A DNA stretch of 64,000 bases, taken from the NCBI GenBank assembly GCA_028583405.1, contig CM053252.1:41317697-41381696 (forward strand), read 5' to 3'. The DNA is from Pogonophryne albipinna. Its lineage: Eukaryota; Chordata; Actinopteri; Perciformes; Artedidraconidae. The notes under the pieces were generated by a model. It ran no database searches. It had not been told where the DNA came from and saw only the letters and a list, made by a program, of their open reading frames with translations. The stretch's first letter is position 1, and the number at the start of each line of letters is the position of its first letter. The position numbers and the translations under genes are program-made. This document shows, in pieces, positions 43,931-55,215 of the stretch.

Positions 43931-45756
43931 TTAAATGTCAGCTAAAAGAGCAGTGAAATGAAAGACCTCTGAATTTTCTGTAAAGATATTAACAGTACTT
44001 AATGTCAGCTTAGTAAACAAAAAAACATTAGCTAACAGTCTATTTTCCACCACTCATGGACCACACCCACCTTTTCTTGTGAAAAACTGAGTGACATACT
44101 GTCGCCCTTTAGTCCCTCTCTCTTGTCTTTCTCTCCTTTCTCTTCTTTTCTTAGAGCCTGACTTTGTTGGTCGTTGAAACATGGTACAACACACGTATGT
44201 AGGCTAAGTACTAGCATCCCTCCTCACATGCTTTCACTCTCTGCAAGTGCCGGTGCCGCACCGTGTTTGGAGGCAGGACCAAACCATTACATGTAAATAG
44301 AAGGGGGTGTACAGAGGCTTTGGGTAATTAACTTTTGGAAGAAAATAAGTTAAATGAATCGTAAGTTTAGTGAGTACTTTATCAATATAACGTTCTATTA
44401 ATGTTAATTATTGAGGATTGATGAAAGGTTACTTACATTTTTTTTCTTAATGTTCTGAACATTGTGGGGCCCCTGTCAGTCACGGGCCCTTAGAATCGTC
44501 CTAACTTTTCACCCCCTTACGGCGCCCCTGAGTGTGTGTATATCTCTCCATATATCTGTGATTCCTAGTTCCTTCAGTTGTATGTTCATGTATCTGACAA
44601 TATGCGTCCTAGCCTTCCTTGTACTTGTTGTATCTAAATCATAGTTTAGTACCACATTGAAGTCCCCCCCCCGCAAATCAGGATTCCTTCCATTTCCACA
44701 GCTATGATATCAAACAATTCCTTAAAAAAAGTCTTATCGCTGTCCGGTGGGGCGTAAACATTAATTAGTGTAACCATTTGTCCTTCCATTTTCCCCTTGA
44801 TCACCACATACCTCCCCTCTCTGTCATATATTTCTTTGTTTATTTCAAATTTTACTGAGTTCCCAATTAGTGTAGCCACCCCTCTCCTACCTTGCATAAA
44901 TGAACTATAAAATGTGTTGTTATATCCATACCTTTTCAGTTTTTCATGTTCTTGTACTGATAGGTGAGTTTCTTGCAATAAGATAACCTGCATCTCCTCC
45001 TTTCTAAATTTGGTTAATACTTTCCCCCTTTTAATCGGATTGTTCAAACCATTGACATTTAACGACACCATTTTGATTTCCCTACGTTGCATTATATTTC
45101 CCTTCAAAGCATCTTTTCGTTCCCTCCATGTCACAAAACACAATATATATAGTAGCAGCAACCGCTAAGCTAAACAAATACAAATTAAACATCAGAACTT
45201 GGTCTTCCAAGGTTTCCGGGGGTTTCAAAAATATCCCCCTTTCCCCCGCTGGTGGGTGGAAGGTAAGGCCTCTCCTAGTGAGAGGGCCCCCTCTAGTGGC
45301 GGAGATCTCTCCTGTGGCTGATCTCCCAAGCTCACTATAATTGTCCAGCGTGTGGTTTAAACTCCGGAGCTCCCGGCCGGAACTTTGTGAACATTTTTCA
45401 TATAGTCTTTAAACCCCTGGTCTCTGTATTGGCGATGGAGGTGATTCTATGTTTCTAGTGAATTAGCACTTCTTTAAATTAGTCCGAATCAAATCGTAAA
45501 ATGTTATAGATAAATAATTCCCCAGCCTGCATACATGTCCATACAGGTTCCTTTTATAAAAACAAATAACAATCTTTCTTACTCACCCACTGCAGTGTTT
45601 CAAAGGTATTTTCGGGGCACAAAATAAAAGGCTATAGCATTTATAAGTAATTTGGTTAAATCTGTTTGTGTCTGTGCTCTGTCTTTTTCTGATCGCCGTG
45701 GCCCATCACCTCTCATCCTTCTGTCTTTTCAACGCCGTATCTTGTTCCCTCATAGA

Positions 45757-46900
45757 CTACTCATCAACACCCTCGATACGGTGCCGGTCTTCCCTCACTC
45801 CCATCTCGTTGTTGTCTCCCCACTCTCGTCTCCGAAGTCTGGTCCACTTGCGCGCTGCCTCCAGTCTCTGCAGCAGTGTAGGTCTCTCTACTCCCGGGTC
45901 CGGCACCTGCCAGCCTCTCTGCCGCATCGCCCTCACCGCGTCCTGAGCACTCTTATACACTATCGTTCCTTCGTTCCAGTAAACCCTCAGTGTGTCCATT
46001 GGAGATTGAAAACGAATCCCCTTATCTTTTGAGAATTCTCTTGAGCCCCGCATATTTCCGACGTTTAACCGCCACCTCAGAAGAATAATCGTGGTCGAAT
46101 GTCACTCTCCGTCCCTTCACTTCCATCGCCGTTCGCCAGGCCGTCTTAATGACGTTCTCCTTGACCTCGAACCTCAAGAAGTTGACAATAATGGCTCTTG
46201 GGGGTTTGTCTGGTTGTGGTTTTGGAGCAGGTGCCCTGTGCGCCGTTTGAATCTCCAACTTAATATCCTCCGACATTCCCAGCTCCTTGTGAATTAACCT
46301 GTCGACGTACTCGGAGACCGAGTCTCCCTCTATTCCCTCCTTCAACCCCCAGATTCGTATATTATTTCTTCTCGACCTCCCTTCTATGTCGGACAGCTTA
46401 TCTTGGAGCTTGGTTTGTTGTTCAAGAGAGGCCGTAATAATGTCCTGGACGTCGGTGCTCCACTCCTCGACCCCAACCGTACGCTCTTCTAGGATCTCCA
46501 TATCCTTCTTTTGGGCCCGCATCTCCGCCTCAGCGGTCTCGAAGTTTCTATTTGTTTCCTCTCTGAAGCTATCAAGCCCTTGCTTCATATCTTCTCCGTG
46601 TTTGTCCATATATTCTCTCAGTTGTCCCATTTCTTCACGTCGTACTCTTAGATTTTCTTCCATCCGGCTGCCAATTTGATCCAGTTTAGCATCCATGTTG
46701 TGCTGGGCTTTCTCGAGTTTATCCCGCATGGCATCTAAGCTAGTCTGCAGCGCCGACACCCAGCTAGGTTGCTCGTCGTTGCTAGCTTTAGCGTTAGCCG
46801 TTAGCGGCTGACTGTGTTCCGTCTGGACCTGCATCTCTCCCGGCTGTTTTTCGTCTTTCGTCTTTTTCTCCGTTCCTTTCTTATTTACTAATTTGCTCAT
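45757..46900 (-). pseudogene. L1 ORF1 (RNA-binding coiled-coil protein), frameshifted
   Basis: The first frame (46022-46900, 292 codons) starts MSKLVNKKGTEKKTKDEKQP, has a long charged heptad region (coiled coil, residues about 50-180) and then RRM-like sequence (NNIRIWGLKEGIEGDS) and IIVNFLRFEVKENVI. Close to 46030-46053 it shifts into a second frame that supplies the C-terminal domain (KDKGIRFQSPMDTLRVYWNE). L1 ORF1 proteins trimerise and coat the element RNA. The frameshift separates the C-terminal domain, so this copy is broken. Confidence 0.85.
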
Positions 46901-47294
46901 GACCTATTCTTCCAACTTCGAATCACATTTATTGGGGTTTTCTTCCTTTTTGAACTTATTTGGCCGGGAGCTCCTCTTCTTGGCTGCTTATCGCCTCATG
47001 TGTAAACCGGAAGACCTCAAATCCTCTTTTACCTACACCTTGCGCCAAATGCTACTCCTTCCACATACTTTCAGCTAGAGACTTCATTCCAACTTTAAAA
47101 CGGTCACAAGACATTCAGCTATTTTTTTTATATATTTTGAGATATATATAGTTTGGAGCTTGGTAAAGAGGCCTTCATCAGATTTTAACATTAGTGTGTA
47201 TTGCGCAGCTCGTTAAGGGCAGAGTTGGGTAATAATAATATTACTTTTGTCGGTAACGGAGTAATGTAACGCTTTACTTTTATAATTCAGTAAT

Positions 47295-47495
47295 CATTAC
47301 ATTACATGTCATTTGTTAGACGCTTTTATCCAAAGCGACTTACATGCATTCAGTACTGTGGACAATCCCCACATGAGCAATTTGGGGTGAAGTGTCTTGC
47401 CCAGGGACACAACGACATGCTGACTGCAGTGGGACTCGAACTTGCTACCCCCTGATTCCAAGTCCAGCACACTACCCACTTAGCCACAGCCTCCT
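47295..47495 (-). mobile_element. tRNA-derived SINE
   Basis: On the minus strand it begins GGAGGCTGTGGCTAAGTGGG (A-box TGGCTAAGTGGG), carries a B-box (GTTCGAGTCCC), then TCGCTTTGGATAAAAGCGTC and a tail AAATGACATGTAATGTAATG, typical of a fish SINE with a LINE-like tail. Flanked by short ATCATT repeats. The tail motif alone recurs at about 56060-56092. Confidence 0.85.
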
Positions 47496-47838
47496 CATCA
47501 TTCAATCACACTACAGTTACTAACATTGCCCGACACGCGTTACTTCGTTACTTTTATAAAATCAGTAATCACACTACAGTTAGCCCACTAACATAAAGAA
47601 TTACTAGATTGTATGCCCAGAATCCTCTTCCGTAGAAAGCGATCACTTAAATGATCGGACTCTGAGAGGCAGTCGCAATTTTTACAGGCTCCTACTACCT
47701 GTTAGCATCTGGCATCTGTTAGCATCTAGCTCTCCTGCTTACAAACATTTAGCCATCCCTAGTATTTATACAACATCTTGACGCAGTTTGGCATTGGTGC
47801 ATGGGACAGTAATTGCCCTAAACCTTTCACACTCAAGA

Positions 47839-48598
47839 ATGCCATCAAAACACCCTGAGGATGATGTGCTACTTCAAAGAGCAAATAAACAGATAACAGA
47901 CCTTAAGGAGGATATCCGATGGCTTTCTGAGAAGCTGAAAGAAAAAGAGTTTGAATGGAGTAACTTCACCGCCTCGCCTGGGTCTTCGGAACCGCTTCAC
48001 GGCCCTGTCCGACAATCCGGTCCATCCGGTTGATGCCCCCGTGGCACTGACCCGTCCAGATGATGCTCCCGCGGCGCTGGCCCGTCCAGATGATCCGGCC
48101 CGTCCAGCTGATGCTCCCGCAGCACCGACCCGTCCAGATCTGCACCCTGCCGCCTCTGCAACTTCTACGCCGGCAGCCGACAGCATTTGTGCTGCTTCCC
48201 AGGCCACTGTGAAGTCAACTCGGCGTCCCTCATCCCGTCCGGCGACCACCTCTTCAGGTCGTAGACTCCTCAAAGAGGCCGTGCTGAGACACTCGGGAAG
48301 TTTTTCGGGCCCTGAGCCGGCAAGAAAATCCTCTCCGAGCCCAGCTGTTTCTGCTCGGTCACCACATCCTCAATCACCGGCACCCCCTCGGCCCCTGTTC
48401 GCCCCAACCACATTAATAATCGGGGATTCCATAATCAGAAACATCCGATTTTTCAACGCGGCCGCACGCTGCCTCCCTGGAGCCACCGTCCCGGTTATCC
48501 TGGAGAAACTCCCGGGGCTGCTGCACTCACTCCCATCCATGGTCAATCGTCTAATCGTCCATGTGGGATCTAACGATACAGCCCGATTAATGCTATGA
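47839..48598 (+). pseudogene. L2/CR1 ORF1 with SGNH esterase-like start
   Basis: The first part (MPSKHPEDDVLLQRANKQIT, then a heptad-rich helix) is in one frame to about 48000, then the reading shifts to the frame of 47951-48598: proline-rich repeats (DAPAALARPDD), then LIIGDSIIRNIRFF and RLIVHVGSND, which match block I (GDS) and block III (GxND) of the SGNH esterase domain found in CR1/L2 ORF1 proteins. It stops soon after (TARLML), so the domain is truncated. Confidence 0.75.
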
Positions 48599-48617
48599 GT
48601 CAGGCAAGACTACATAA

Positions 48618-50491
48618 GAAAGGGGGTGGAGTAGCTATTTTGTTTAATGCAAGCAGACTATGTATGGAAACGTTGCTTATTTTGAATATGTGGCCCTTCA
48701 GTTGAAATGCTCCTTTCGAGCTCTTTTCCTAAACATCTACAGACCACCCAAATACTGTGCAAGCTTTATTGATGATTTTACCGAGTTGTTGTCTATAGTG
48801 TGTATTAGGGCTGCACGATATTGAAAAAAACTGACATTGCGTTTTTTTGTTCCCCTGCGATATATATTGCGGTTTTTCTAACCTGTTAAGCCCCAAGGTC
48901 CCGGCGGGTACTTTAATTTTTTTTCACGACACTGTGTCTCAGGGGATCTTAATATTTAAGAACCTATTAATGTGTTATACCAGATTCACGGAAATAATCT
49001 CAGCTAACTGACGATACAAACCATTTTTACCAAAACAAAACACAAGTCTCATAAGAAGCATCTAAATGACCCCTGAGCGAAAAATGCTAACGCACTTTGG
49101 CACAGAACTCAAGATAAAAGATACCCTTATTACTTATCGTAGCTGCACATACAAGATATCCGATTAAAGCTGAGGTTCCACAGATTATTTAGGTATATAG
49201 TATCATCACTGAGTCATCCTAATTCGCGACAGGGGAAGCAAACACAGACATCACAACACGTACCTTTACGGAGCTTCTAGAGGAGATCGTCTCAACGTAG
49301 CTGTCAATCTGATCAAAAGACGTGTTCAATGGCATTAAAACGAGAAAAAACGCGGCTGAATCGGTTAATCCATAGCTTTTTAACGTCACTGTATACAAAA
49401 ATTATTTCATTTATAATCCATAATTCAATTTTTATGTAAAAATCGCAGAGCAAAAGTTAGCTGCTAATGGTAGCCACCAGAGTGGCTGCTGCTTCCGGTC
49501 TTGGCTATGCGGCAGTCTAATACACACATTACCAAATAAGGAGTGAGAGACACGCATAGCCAAAACCGGAAGCTGCATACACTCTGGTGGCTACCATTAA
49601 CAGCTAACTTTTGTGCTCCGATTTTTACATAAAAATGGAATTATGGATTATAAACAATTGCTTCAAAGCCACAGATACATTATCAACCTATGGATCAACC
49701 GATTCAGCCGCGTTTTTTCTCGTTTTAATGCCATTAAACACGTCTTTTGATCAGATTGACAGCTACGGTGAGACGATCTCCCGTAAAAGCTCCGTAAAAG
49801 GTACGTGTTGTGATGTCTGTGTTTGCTTCCCCTGTTGCGAGATCGGATCGCTTAGATACTATACTTAAATAATCTGTGGAGTCTCAGCTTTAATCGGATA
49901 TATTGTATGTGCAGTTTCGATAAGTAATAAGTGTATCTTTATTTTGAATTCTGTGCTAAAGTGCGTTAGCATTTAAAAAAAAAATGAATACAACCGCACG
50001 TCCCTGCGGTGTGAATATCGCGCATGCGCATATCGCGATTATCGCCATGAAACGGTATATCGTTCAGCCCTAGTGTGTATTGACTTTGACCGTTTAATCA
50101 TTGTTGGCGATTTTAATATCCATGTTGACAACCCTGAGGACAGAGGGGCTAAAGAACTGTTTTGTGTTATCGACAATTTTGGACTGACTCAGCATGTCAA
50201 GGGTCCGACGCACAATAAGGGGCACACCCTGGACTTAATTGTATCAAAGGGTCTGAACATTTCTAAGCTTGTGGTGACTGATGTTGCGCTCTCCGATCAT
50301 TCCTGTGTTTTCTTTGAGAGCTCTACCGTCCATACAACTGTTAAGAAAGAGGTAACCACTAGACGTCACTTAACTGAAAATGCACAAGAAATGTTTGCCC
50401 AGATTTGTACTCCCTCACTTGCCCATGCTAACTTCTCAGTAAATGAGCTAGTTGATAATTTTAATTCTAAAATAACAAATGTCATGGATAC
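48618..50491 (+). pseudogene. L2/CR1 endonuclease fragment, split by a hAT
   Basis: Before the insert: KKGGGVAILFN and LNIYRPPKY. After it: LIIVGDFNIHVDNPEDRGAK, HNKGHTLDLIVS and VALSDHSCVFF, the GDFN and SDH motifs of the APE-type endonuclease. The hAT at 48806-50072 splits it with duplication GTGTGTAT. A stop lies before the insert (TGA near 48702 in one frame), so the copy was decayed. Confidence 0.8.
48806..50072. mobile_element. hAT element inside the LINE endonuclease, carrying a fold-back insert
   Basis: The ends are TAGGGCTGCACGATAT and ATATCGTTCAGCCCTA, with the exact 8-bp duplication GTGTGTAT at 48798-48805 and 50073-50080. Almost all of it is a TTAACCTG-family insert: 48878-49530 matches 23023-23620, and 49556-49960 is an inverted repeat of it (for example GGTAGCCACCAGAGTGG near 49470 is complemented near 49590). 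Confidence 0.92.
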
Positions 50492-51695
50492 TAGGGCTGT
50501 GCGATTATGGCAAAAATCATAATCACGATTATTTGGGTCAATAATTGATATCACGATTATTTTGACGATTATTCATTGACCATTTATTGAACTTTAAAAC
50601 AAATAATATTTTACCAATAAACAAGATCGACAAATATGTTGGAGCGCACTTCCAAAACCATACTAAACATATACTAATATGATAAATAAAAATAAATTAG
50701 ACCAAAATAAATTAAATCAAATATGTTGCAGTGCACTGTCACAACCTACTGAAAATAGCCAACATTTTGGTAAAACATATTCAACATATTCCACTCAGTT
50801 GAAGGCTGGCCAACCGTCATGCTCCAGAAGTAACAGGAAATAAATGTTGAACTACAATTTAAGACCAAATAAAAATGTTTTGGCCACCATGGCAAATGCT
50901 GGTAGGGCTGCTCATGTCATCTCAAAGATTTTTTGCAAGAAACACCAGCCTGTTTACATGGTCTGGTTTCAGAGATGAGCGCAGGCAGGTGACAATATTG
51001 CCACCTGTACTGAAGACCCTCTCTGAAGAGGAACTTGTGGCAGTGCTGCCACATATGACACAGAAAAAAAAGAAAAGACTCTGAACCCTTTCTTTGCCAT
51101 TATATAAAAATAGTGTTGCTCCAAAAGTATAAATTAGGCGTACTAATAAGACAACTCAGATCTGAAGCTACACAGGAATCTGCTGCCAAAGTGCAATAAA
51201 AGAGACAACATTAATAGAATCAAACCCTTTTTTTGCATTTTATTAGAGTATAAAAATAAATGCCTTTAAAATAGGATGCAAGCAACACTAGTTTCTTAAC
51301 CTGAATTGATAATAGACTATAATCAATTTAAACAGAACAGATTTTAATGTTTGCATTCTTATACCATTTTGTACAATAATTATAATGAATAAGTTCCAAC
51401 AAACTAAAACTTACAGCTGATTAATAACGGTATCTAACTTTTATTATATCAAAAACCTGTTGAAATGCTACTGTTATTTTTACTGTCCCCCAAAAGCGCG
51501 TCGGCAGCCTCCAGGAATGCTTCTTTCACAACTTCGCCGTCTTTGAAAGACTTCATGTGTTTCGCAAGAACGTGACTGACACGATTAGATGCTATGGTAG
51601 CAGCCTTGCTCTTGTTGTTGGGCCTGGTGAAAATGGACTGCTGTGCATTTAGCTGTCCTTTCAGGTCCCTCCCCTTTTGGGAGCGTAGGGCAGAA

Positions 51696-52408
51696 TAGAG
51701 TGGCGAAGTCACGCCCATCTACTTCTGCCCCATGGGACCTTATTTCTGAAAAATTATGTATTGAAGTCAATGGGGAGAGAAAACGTATCTTTCGATCCCG
51801 TTTGAATTGTGCCATGAATTACACATATGATGTTTGTCAATCTTAAAAAATAATTTCCATGTCAAAAAAGTCACAGTTTGTCTTAAAACTGTTGAAATAT
51901 AAGACTATGAAAAATACGCAACTAGAAAGACTACAAATCCCAGAGATACAGTACATTAACGTTACACATTACACTCGTGTTACTCACTGAAACCTTGTAA
52001 AGCCGATCCCGCATGCTGGCTCTTACGGAACGAATAACTCCCCTTTTGTGTATGTACAGTTCTCAACATGGCCAGACTTGTAGTGATTTTCACCTCTTTT
52101 AATACTTTTCACTTCATTCTGAAAGAAAGAGGTGAAATGTGCTAATGTGACGGCCATCTTGGTGTTGGTGGCGTATGCAAGACCAGAGTTGTAGTTCATT
52201 GAGCGCTTCACAAAAAAAAAATGTACTTCACAGTTTTACGACAAAATTATCTTTTAAATTGACAAACATCATATGTGTAATTTGTTGCACAATTCAAACG
52301 GAATCAAAAGATAATCTTTCTCTCTCCATTGACTTCAATACATGATTTTTCAGAAATAAGGTCCCACGGAGCTCCCCCGGAAGGGGAGGGACTTCGCCTC
52401 TCTATTAG
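51696..52408. mobile_element. Fold-back element with arms of about 250 bp (second copy)
   Basis: The left arm AATAGAGTGGCGAAGTC (51693-51940) and the right arm (about 52150-52408, GGGACTTCGCCTCTCTATT) are inverted copies, matching the arms at 7443-7700 and 8960-9232. The same arm is the transposon part of the duplicated hnrnpl promoter. Confidence 0.82.
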
Positions 52409-52409
52409 G

Positions 52410-52595
52410 AGGGAATTCCGTCTCGTAGCGTTTGTGCACTGTTTTGAAATGCCGTTCCTAAATTACCCTTCTTCGTTAAAGCCACGCTCGCATTGCAGAT
52501 GAGACAAATGGACTTTGAATTGGAATAGATAAAAAAATAATCATCCTCCCACTCGGAGTGAAAATTAAATATTTTGGGCTTTTTTGCTTCAGCCA
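52410..52595 (-). pseudogene. Second, different hAT transposase start (Charlie/GTF2IRD2-like)
   Basis: A minus-strand ATG at about 52595 opens MAEAKKPKIFNFHSEWEDDY, then FFIYSNSKSICLIC (CxxC of a BED-like finger) and SVALTKKGNL. This pattern resembles Charlie/GTF2IRD2-type hAT proteins. It breaks off within the finger close to the fold-back arm. It is distinct from the ZBED-type fragment beside it. Confidence 0.55.
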
Positions 52596-52747
52596 TAATT
52601 GCGGTCTTGTGTGTGTGCGGACTGTCACTCCTCCTGTTGACACGGACAATGTCAGCAAAATAGTGCACTGTCCACCAGCCACGCCCCGACACATGGGGTG
52701 ACGCCGGCCAATCACAAAGCTCATTATTCTGGCACAGGAAGATTATG

Positions 52748-53332
52748 TTACAGGACATTAACGATAAAACAGAATATTGTTGTTCTATTTTTAGACACAT
52801 CTCGCGATCGACTGGGAATCTCGGTCGACTGGTTGGGCACGGCTGGGCTAGACCATAGGTCCGTTGTGGTGGCAAAGTAGTCAGCTGAAGCCACATCTCT
52901 CTCAACTTCCGCACGGCATTTGTCATATAGCGCAGGCAGCGCAGACCTGCTGAAATAATACCGAGATGGCATCGCGTAACGCTTGTCCAACGTGTTGACA
53001 AGTTGCTTAAAGCCCTGGTTGCCAACAGTGCTAACTGGGCACATATCTTTAGCGATGTGAAATGTAATGGCACCTGTAATATCTCTGTGTCTCTGCGAGC
53101 TCGTCGCGTAGGCCGTTGCTCTGTACAATGCGTCCTGAATCGATGATTGTGATGATATGGTGGATGAAGTCGAGTGGGCATCTGCTTTTTGGTCTGCTTT
53201 TTGTTGTATTATTGCCCGGTCGTATTGCACTTTGTGGTTGTATTTCAGATGATTAAAGAGATTGGTTGTGTTAGCGTGTGGTGCCAACACAACCTGGTAA
53301 CAAATCCTGCACTGTACTTTGTTTTGCTCCAC
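52748..53332 (-). pseudogene. hAT transposase, N-terminal fragment with BED zinc finger
   Basis: It begins MEQNKVQCRICYQVVLAPHA; C8, C11, H28 and H33 form a BED finger (CxxC...HxxxxH). Downstream are GFKQLVNTLDKRYAMPSR and TTDLWSS, typical of ZBED-type hAT transposases, which bind element ends through the finger and cut through an RNase-H fold. Only about the first quarter is left: the catalytic domain and dimerisation helix are missing, so it is not active. Confidence 0.85.
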
Positions 53333-53606
53333 GTCGGACTCCTGAAAGCCAAAGTACTTCCAAATAGTGGAAATAGTTGTACCCTTCTTTTGAACGAGTT
53401 GCTACTCTTGTTCTGACATCTTCGCTCGCGCTGAACACTCACAACACATGTCACTCCCACGTGGCCGAGTGGGCTTTTAGGGAGGGGCGAAAGCGCACAC
53501 AGCAAAATAATCGTATTTTATCAATTATGCTGTTTTCATAATCGTCGCAAGCCATTATCGTAATCGCGATTAAAATACGATTAATTGCACAAGCCCTAAT
53601 GGATAC

Positions 53607-55189
53607 CATTGCTCCCATTAAAATAAAGGAAGTATCTGGCAAGAAAATATCTCCATGGAGAAAAGCCATGACTGTGAGAACAGCAAAAACTGAGAAAAAA
53701 GCTGAACGCAGGTGGAGAAAAACAAATCTCCAGGTTCACTTGGAAAAGAGAAAACTCGGTTTCTATAATCAGGAAATAAAAAAGTCACGACAATCGTTCT
53801 TCTCTGACATCATTACCAAAAATAAAAACAACTCACGTGCCTTGTTTGCTACCGTCAACAGACTAACAAACCCCCCAGTGCCCCAGAATTTCTATCCACC
53901 AGGGCATGCAATGATTTTGCCTCCTTCTTCACTTACAAAATCATGCAAATTAGACAGGCAGTCAGTGCTTCTGTATCAGGTACAGCAAATGTATTGTCCC
54001 TGTGTCCACCTAAAGCCATTTCAATGCTAAAGACCTGGAAGACATTATCCAACATCTGAAATCCTCCTCCTGTAGCCTCGACATCATCCCGACAGGATTT
54101 TTCAAAACTGTTTTTTATTGCTTGGCCTCAGATATACTACACATAGTAAACAAGTCTCTTCAATCAAGTGTATTTCCACAGGCCCTGAAAACTGCAATAA
54201 TTAAACCGCTCCTCAAAAAGCATAACCTAGACGCAACCATAATGAATAACTACAAGCCAATATCAAACCTTCCCTTTTTAAGAAAATTGATTGAAAAAGC
54301 AGTTTTTCAACAGTTGAGTAATGTCATGTTTTAAACTGACGGTTTTTATGTGTTTCAGTCGGGCTTTCGACCTAACCACAGCACTGAGACTTCACTTGTT
54401 AAGGTTTTAAATGACATCCATTTGAACACAGACAGTGGCAGAATATCAGTGTTAGTATTATTAGATCTCAGCGCTGCCTTTGATACTGTTGACCACAACA
54501 TATTGCTAGACCGTCTTGAAAACTGGGTGGGAGTTTCAGCAACAGCTCTAAACTGGTTTAGCTCCTACTTAAAGGACAGAACAAACTTTGTCTCAATAGG
54601 CAATTACAAATCAACCCTGATAAATATGTCATGCGGGGTTCCTCAAGGCTCCATCTTAGGACCTTTGCTTTTTAATATTTATATGCTACCTCTGGCTGAA
54701 ATTATTAAAAACAGCGATCTAAGCTATCACATCTACGCAGACGACACCCAGATTTATTTTAAAATTACACCGGGAGACTACTCTCCGATTAGAACACTGA
54801 GCAAGTGCATTGAGCACATCACTGACTGGATGACTCAGAACTTTCTCCAATTGAACAAACAAAAAACTGAGATAATTGTTTTTGGAGCAAAGAAGGACCG
54901 ATTAAAAGTAATCACAGAGCTTCAGTCGGCAGACTACAAAGTAACTCACAAAGCAAGAAATCTGGGTGTAGTGATGGACTCAGACCTGCATTTTAACAGT
55001 CACATTACAACAGTTATTAGGTCTGCATACTACCACCTGAAGAATATATCAAGGATTAAAAAACTAATGTCGCAACATGATTTAGAAAAACTTGTCCATG
55101 CTTTTATTTTCAGTAGACTCGACTACTGCAATGTATGTACAATGTATGTACAGGGCTCACTAAAAAATCTATCAGAAAGCTGCAGCTGA
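53607..55189 (+). pseudogene. L2/CR1 reverse transcriptase, broken
   Basis: Three frame pieces: to 54030 (linker; FATVNRLTNPPVPQN), 54122-54334 (ALKTAIIKPLLKKHNL, NYKPISNLPFL) and 54350-55189 (QSGFRPNHSTETSLVKVLND, LLDLSAAFDTVDHNILLDRL, CGVPQGSILGPLLFNIYM, IYADDTQIYF). The YADD catalytic motif is intact in the last piece, but a TAA at 54332-54334 and earlier shifts break it. It ends in an early stop. Confidence 0.9.
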
Positions 55190-55215
55190 TTCAGAACGCT
55201 GCTGCTCGAGTACTC

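Larger units (their letters stand above)
41827..44530. mobile_element. hAT element (2.7 kb) inside L1 ORF2, carrying further elements
   Basis: The ends are CAGGGGCGCCGCCAGG and TTACGGCGCCCCTG, with the exact 8-bp duplication AGTGTGTG at 41819-41826 and 44531-44538. It holds a degenerate hAT end (41875-41990, CGGCCCGGGGGCCGGAGG), another hAT (42137-43256) and a TTAA MITE (43549-43930). No transposase is seen. Confidence 0.93.
38283..45161 (-). pseudogene. L1 ORF2 (endonuclease / reverse transcriptase), multiply broken
   Basis: Pieces in order on the minus strand: endonuclease start at 45161-44646 (MVSLNVNGLNNPIKRGK, LLQETHLS, LINVYAPPDSD), which slips frame in a C-run near 44665-44672; hAT insert 44530-41827; endonuclease end and linker at 41818-40802 (YSRIDYFFMSKGD, SPGSDGLPSEFYK); hAT insert 40793-40436; RT palm at 40385-39777 (FIRGRQTQDNIRK, INAENAFDSVNW, STRQGCCLSP, LGLFADDLIAY); C-terminal region to 38283. 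Motif A reads INAENAFD where L1 enzymes normally have a catalytic Asp at the Asn position; motif C FADD is intact. Frame changes occur near 39900 and 38900. Not functional. Confidence 0.88.
38093..47016 (-). mobile_element. Full-length L1-type LINE on the minus strand, interrupted by two hATs
   Basis: The minus-strand element has ORF1 (46900 to about 45757), ORF2 (45161 to about 38283) and an A-rich 3' end (poly-T at 38088-38100 on +). It is flanked by a 14-bp duplication TCAAATCCTCTTTT at 38079-38092 and 47017-47030, the mark of target-primed integration. Without the inserts at 40436-40793 and 41827-44530 (and their TSDs) it is about 5.8 kb, a normal full-length L1. It sits in the spacer of the fold-back element. 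Several frame breaks show it is dead. Confidence 0.93.
50492..53598. mobile_element. hAT element inside the LINE, with transposase remnants
   Basis: The ends are TAGGGCTGTGCGATTATGG and CGATTAATTGCACAAGCCCTA, with the exact 8-bp duplication ATGGATAC at 50484-50491 and 53599-53606. It contains a BED-finger transposase fragment on the minus strand (52800-53332 or so) and a fold-back element at 51696-52408. Its ends resemble those of the hAT at 48806-50072. Confidence 0.94.
47839..55215 (+). mobile_element. L2/CR1-type LINE, interrupted by two hATs, 3' truncated
   Basis: Parts in order: ORF1 (47839-48598), part of an endonuclease (about 48618-48805, resuming at 50081-50491), hAT insert, and RT (53607-55189), ending at GAACGCTGCTGCTCGAGTAC near 55214. 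The ORF1-to-ORF2 junction lacks the endonuclease start, so an internal deletion is likely. Two hATs (48806-50072 and 50492-53598) interrupt it, each with a clean 8-bp duplication. Confidence 0.9.

Noticed and set aside
47295..47495. A tRNA gene on the minus strand
   Set aside because: A- and B-box motifs are present, but the molecule does not fold to a proper tRNA and continues into a SINE tail.
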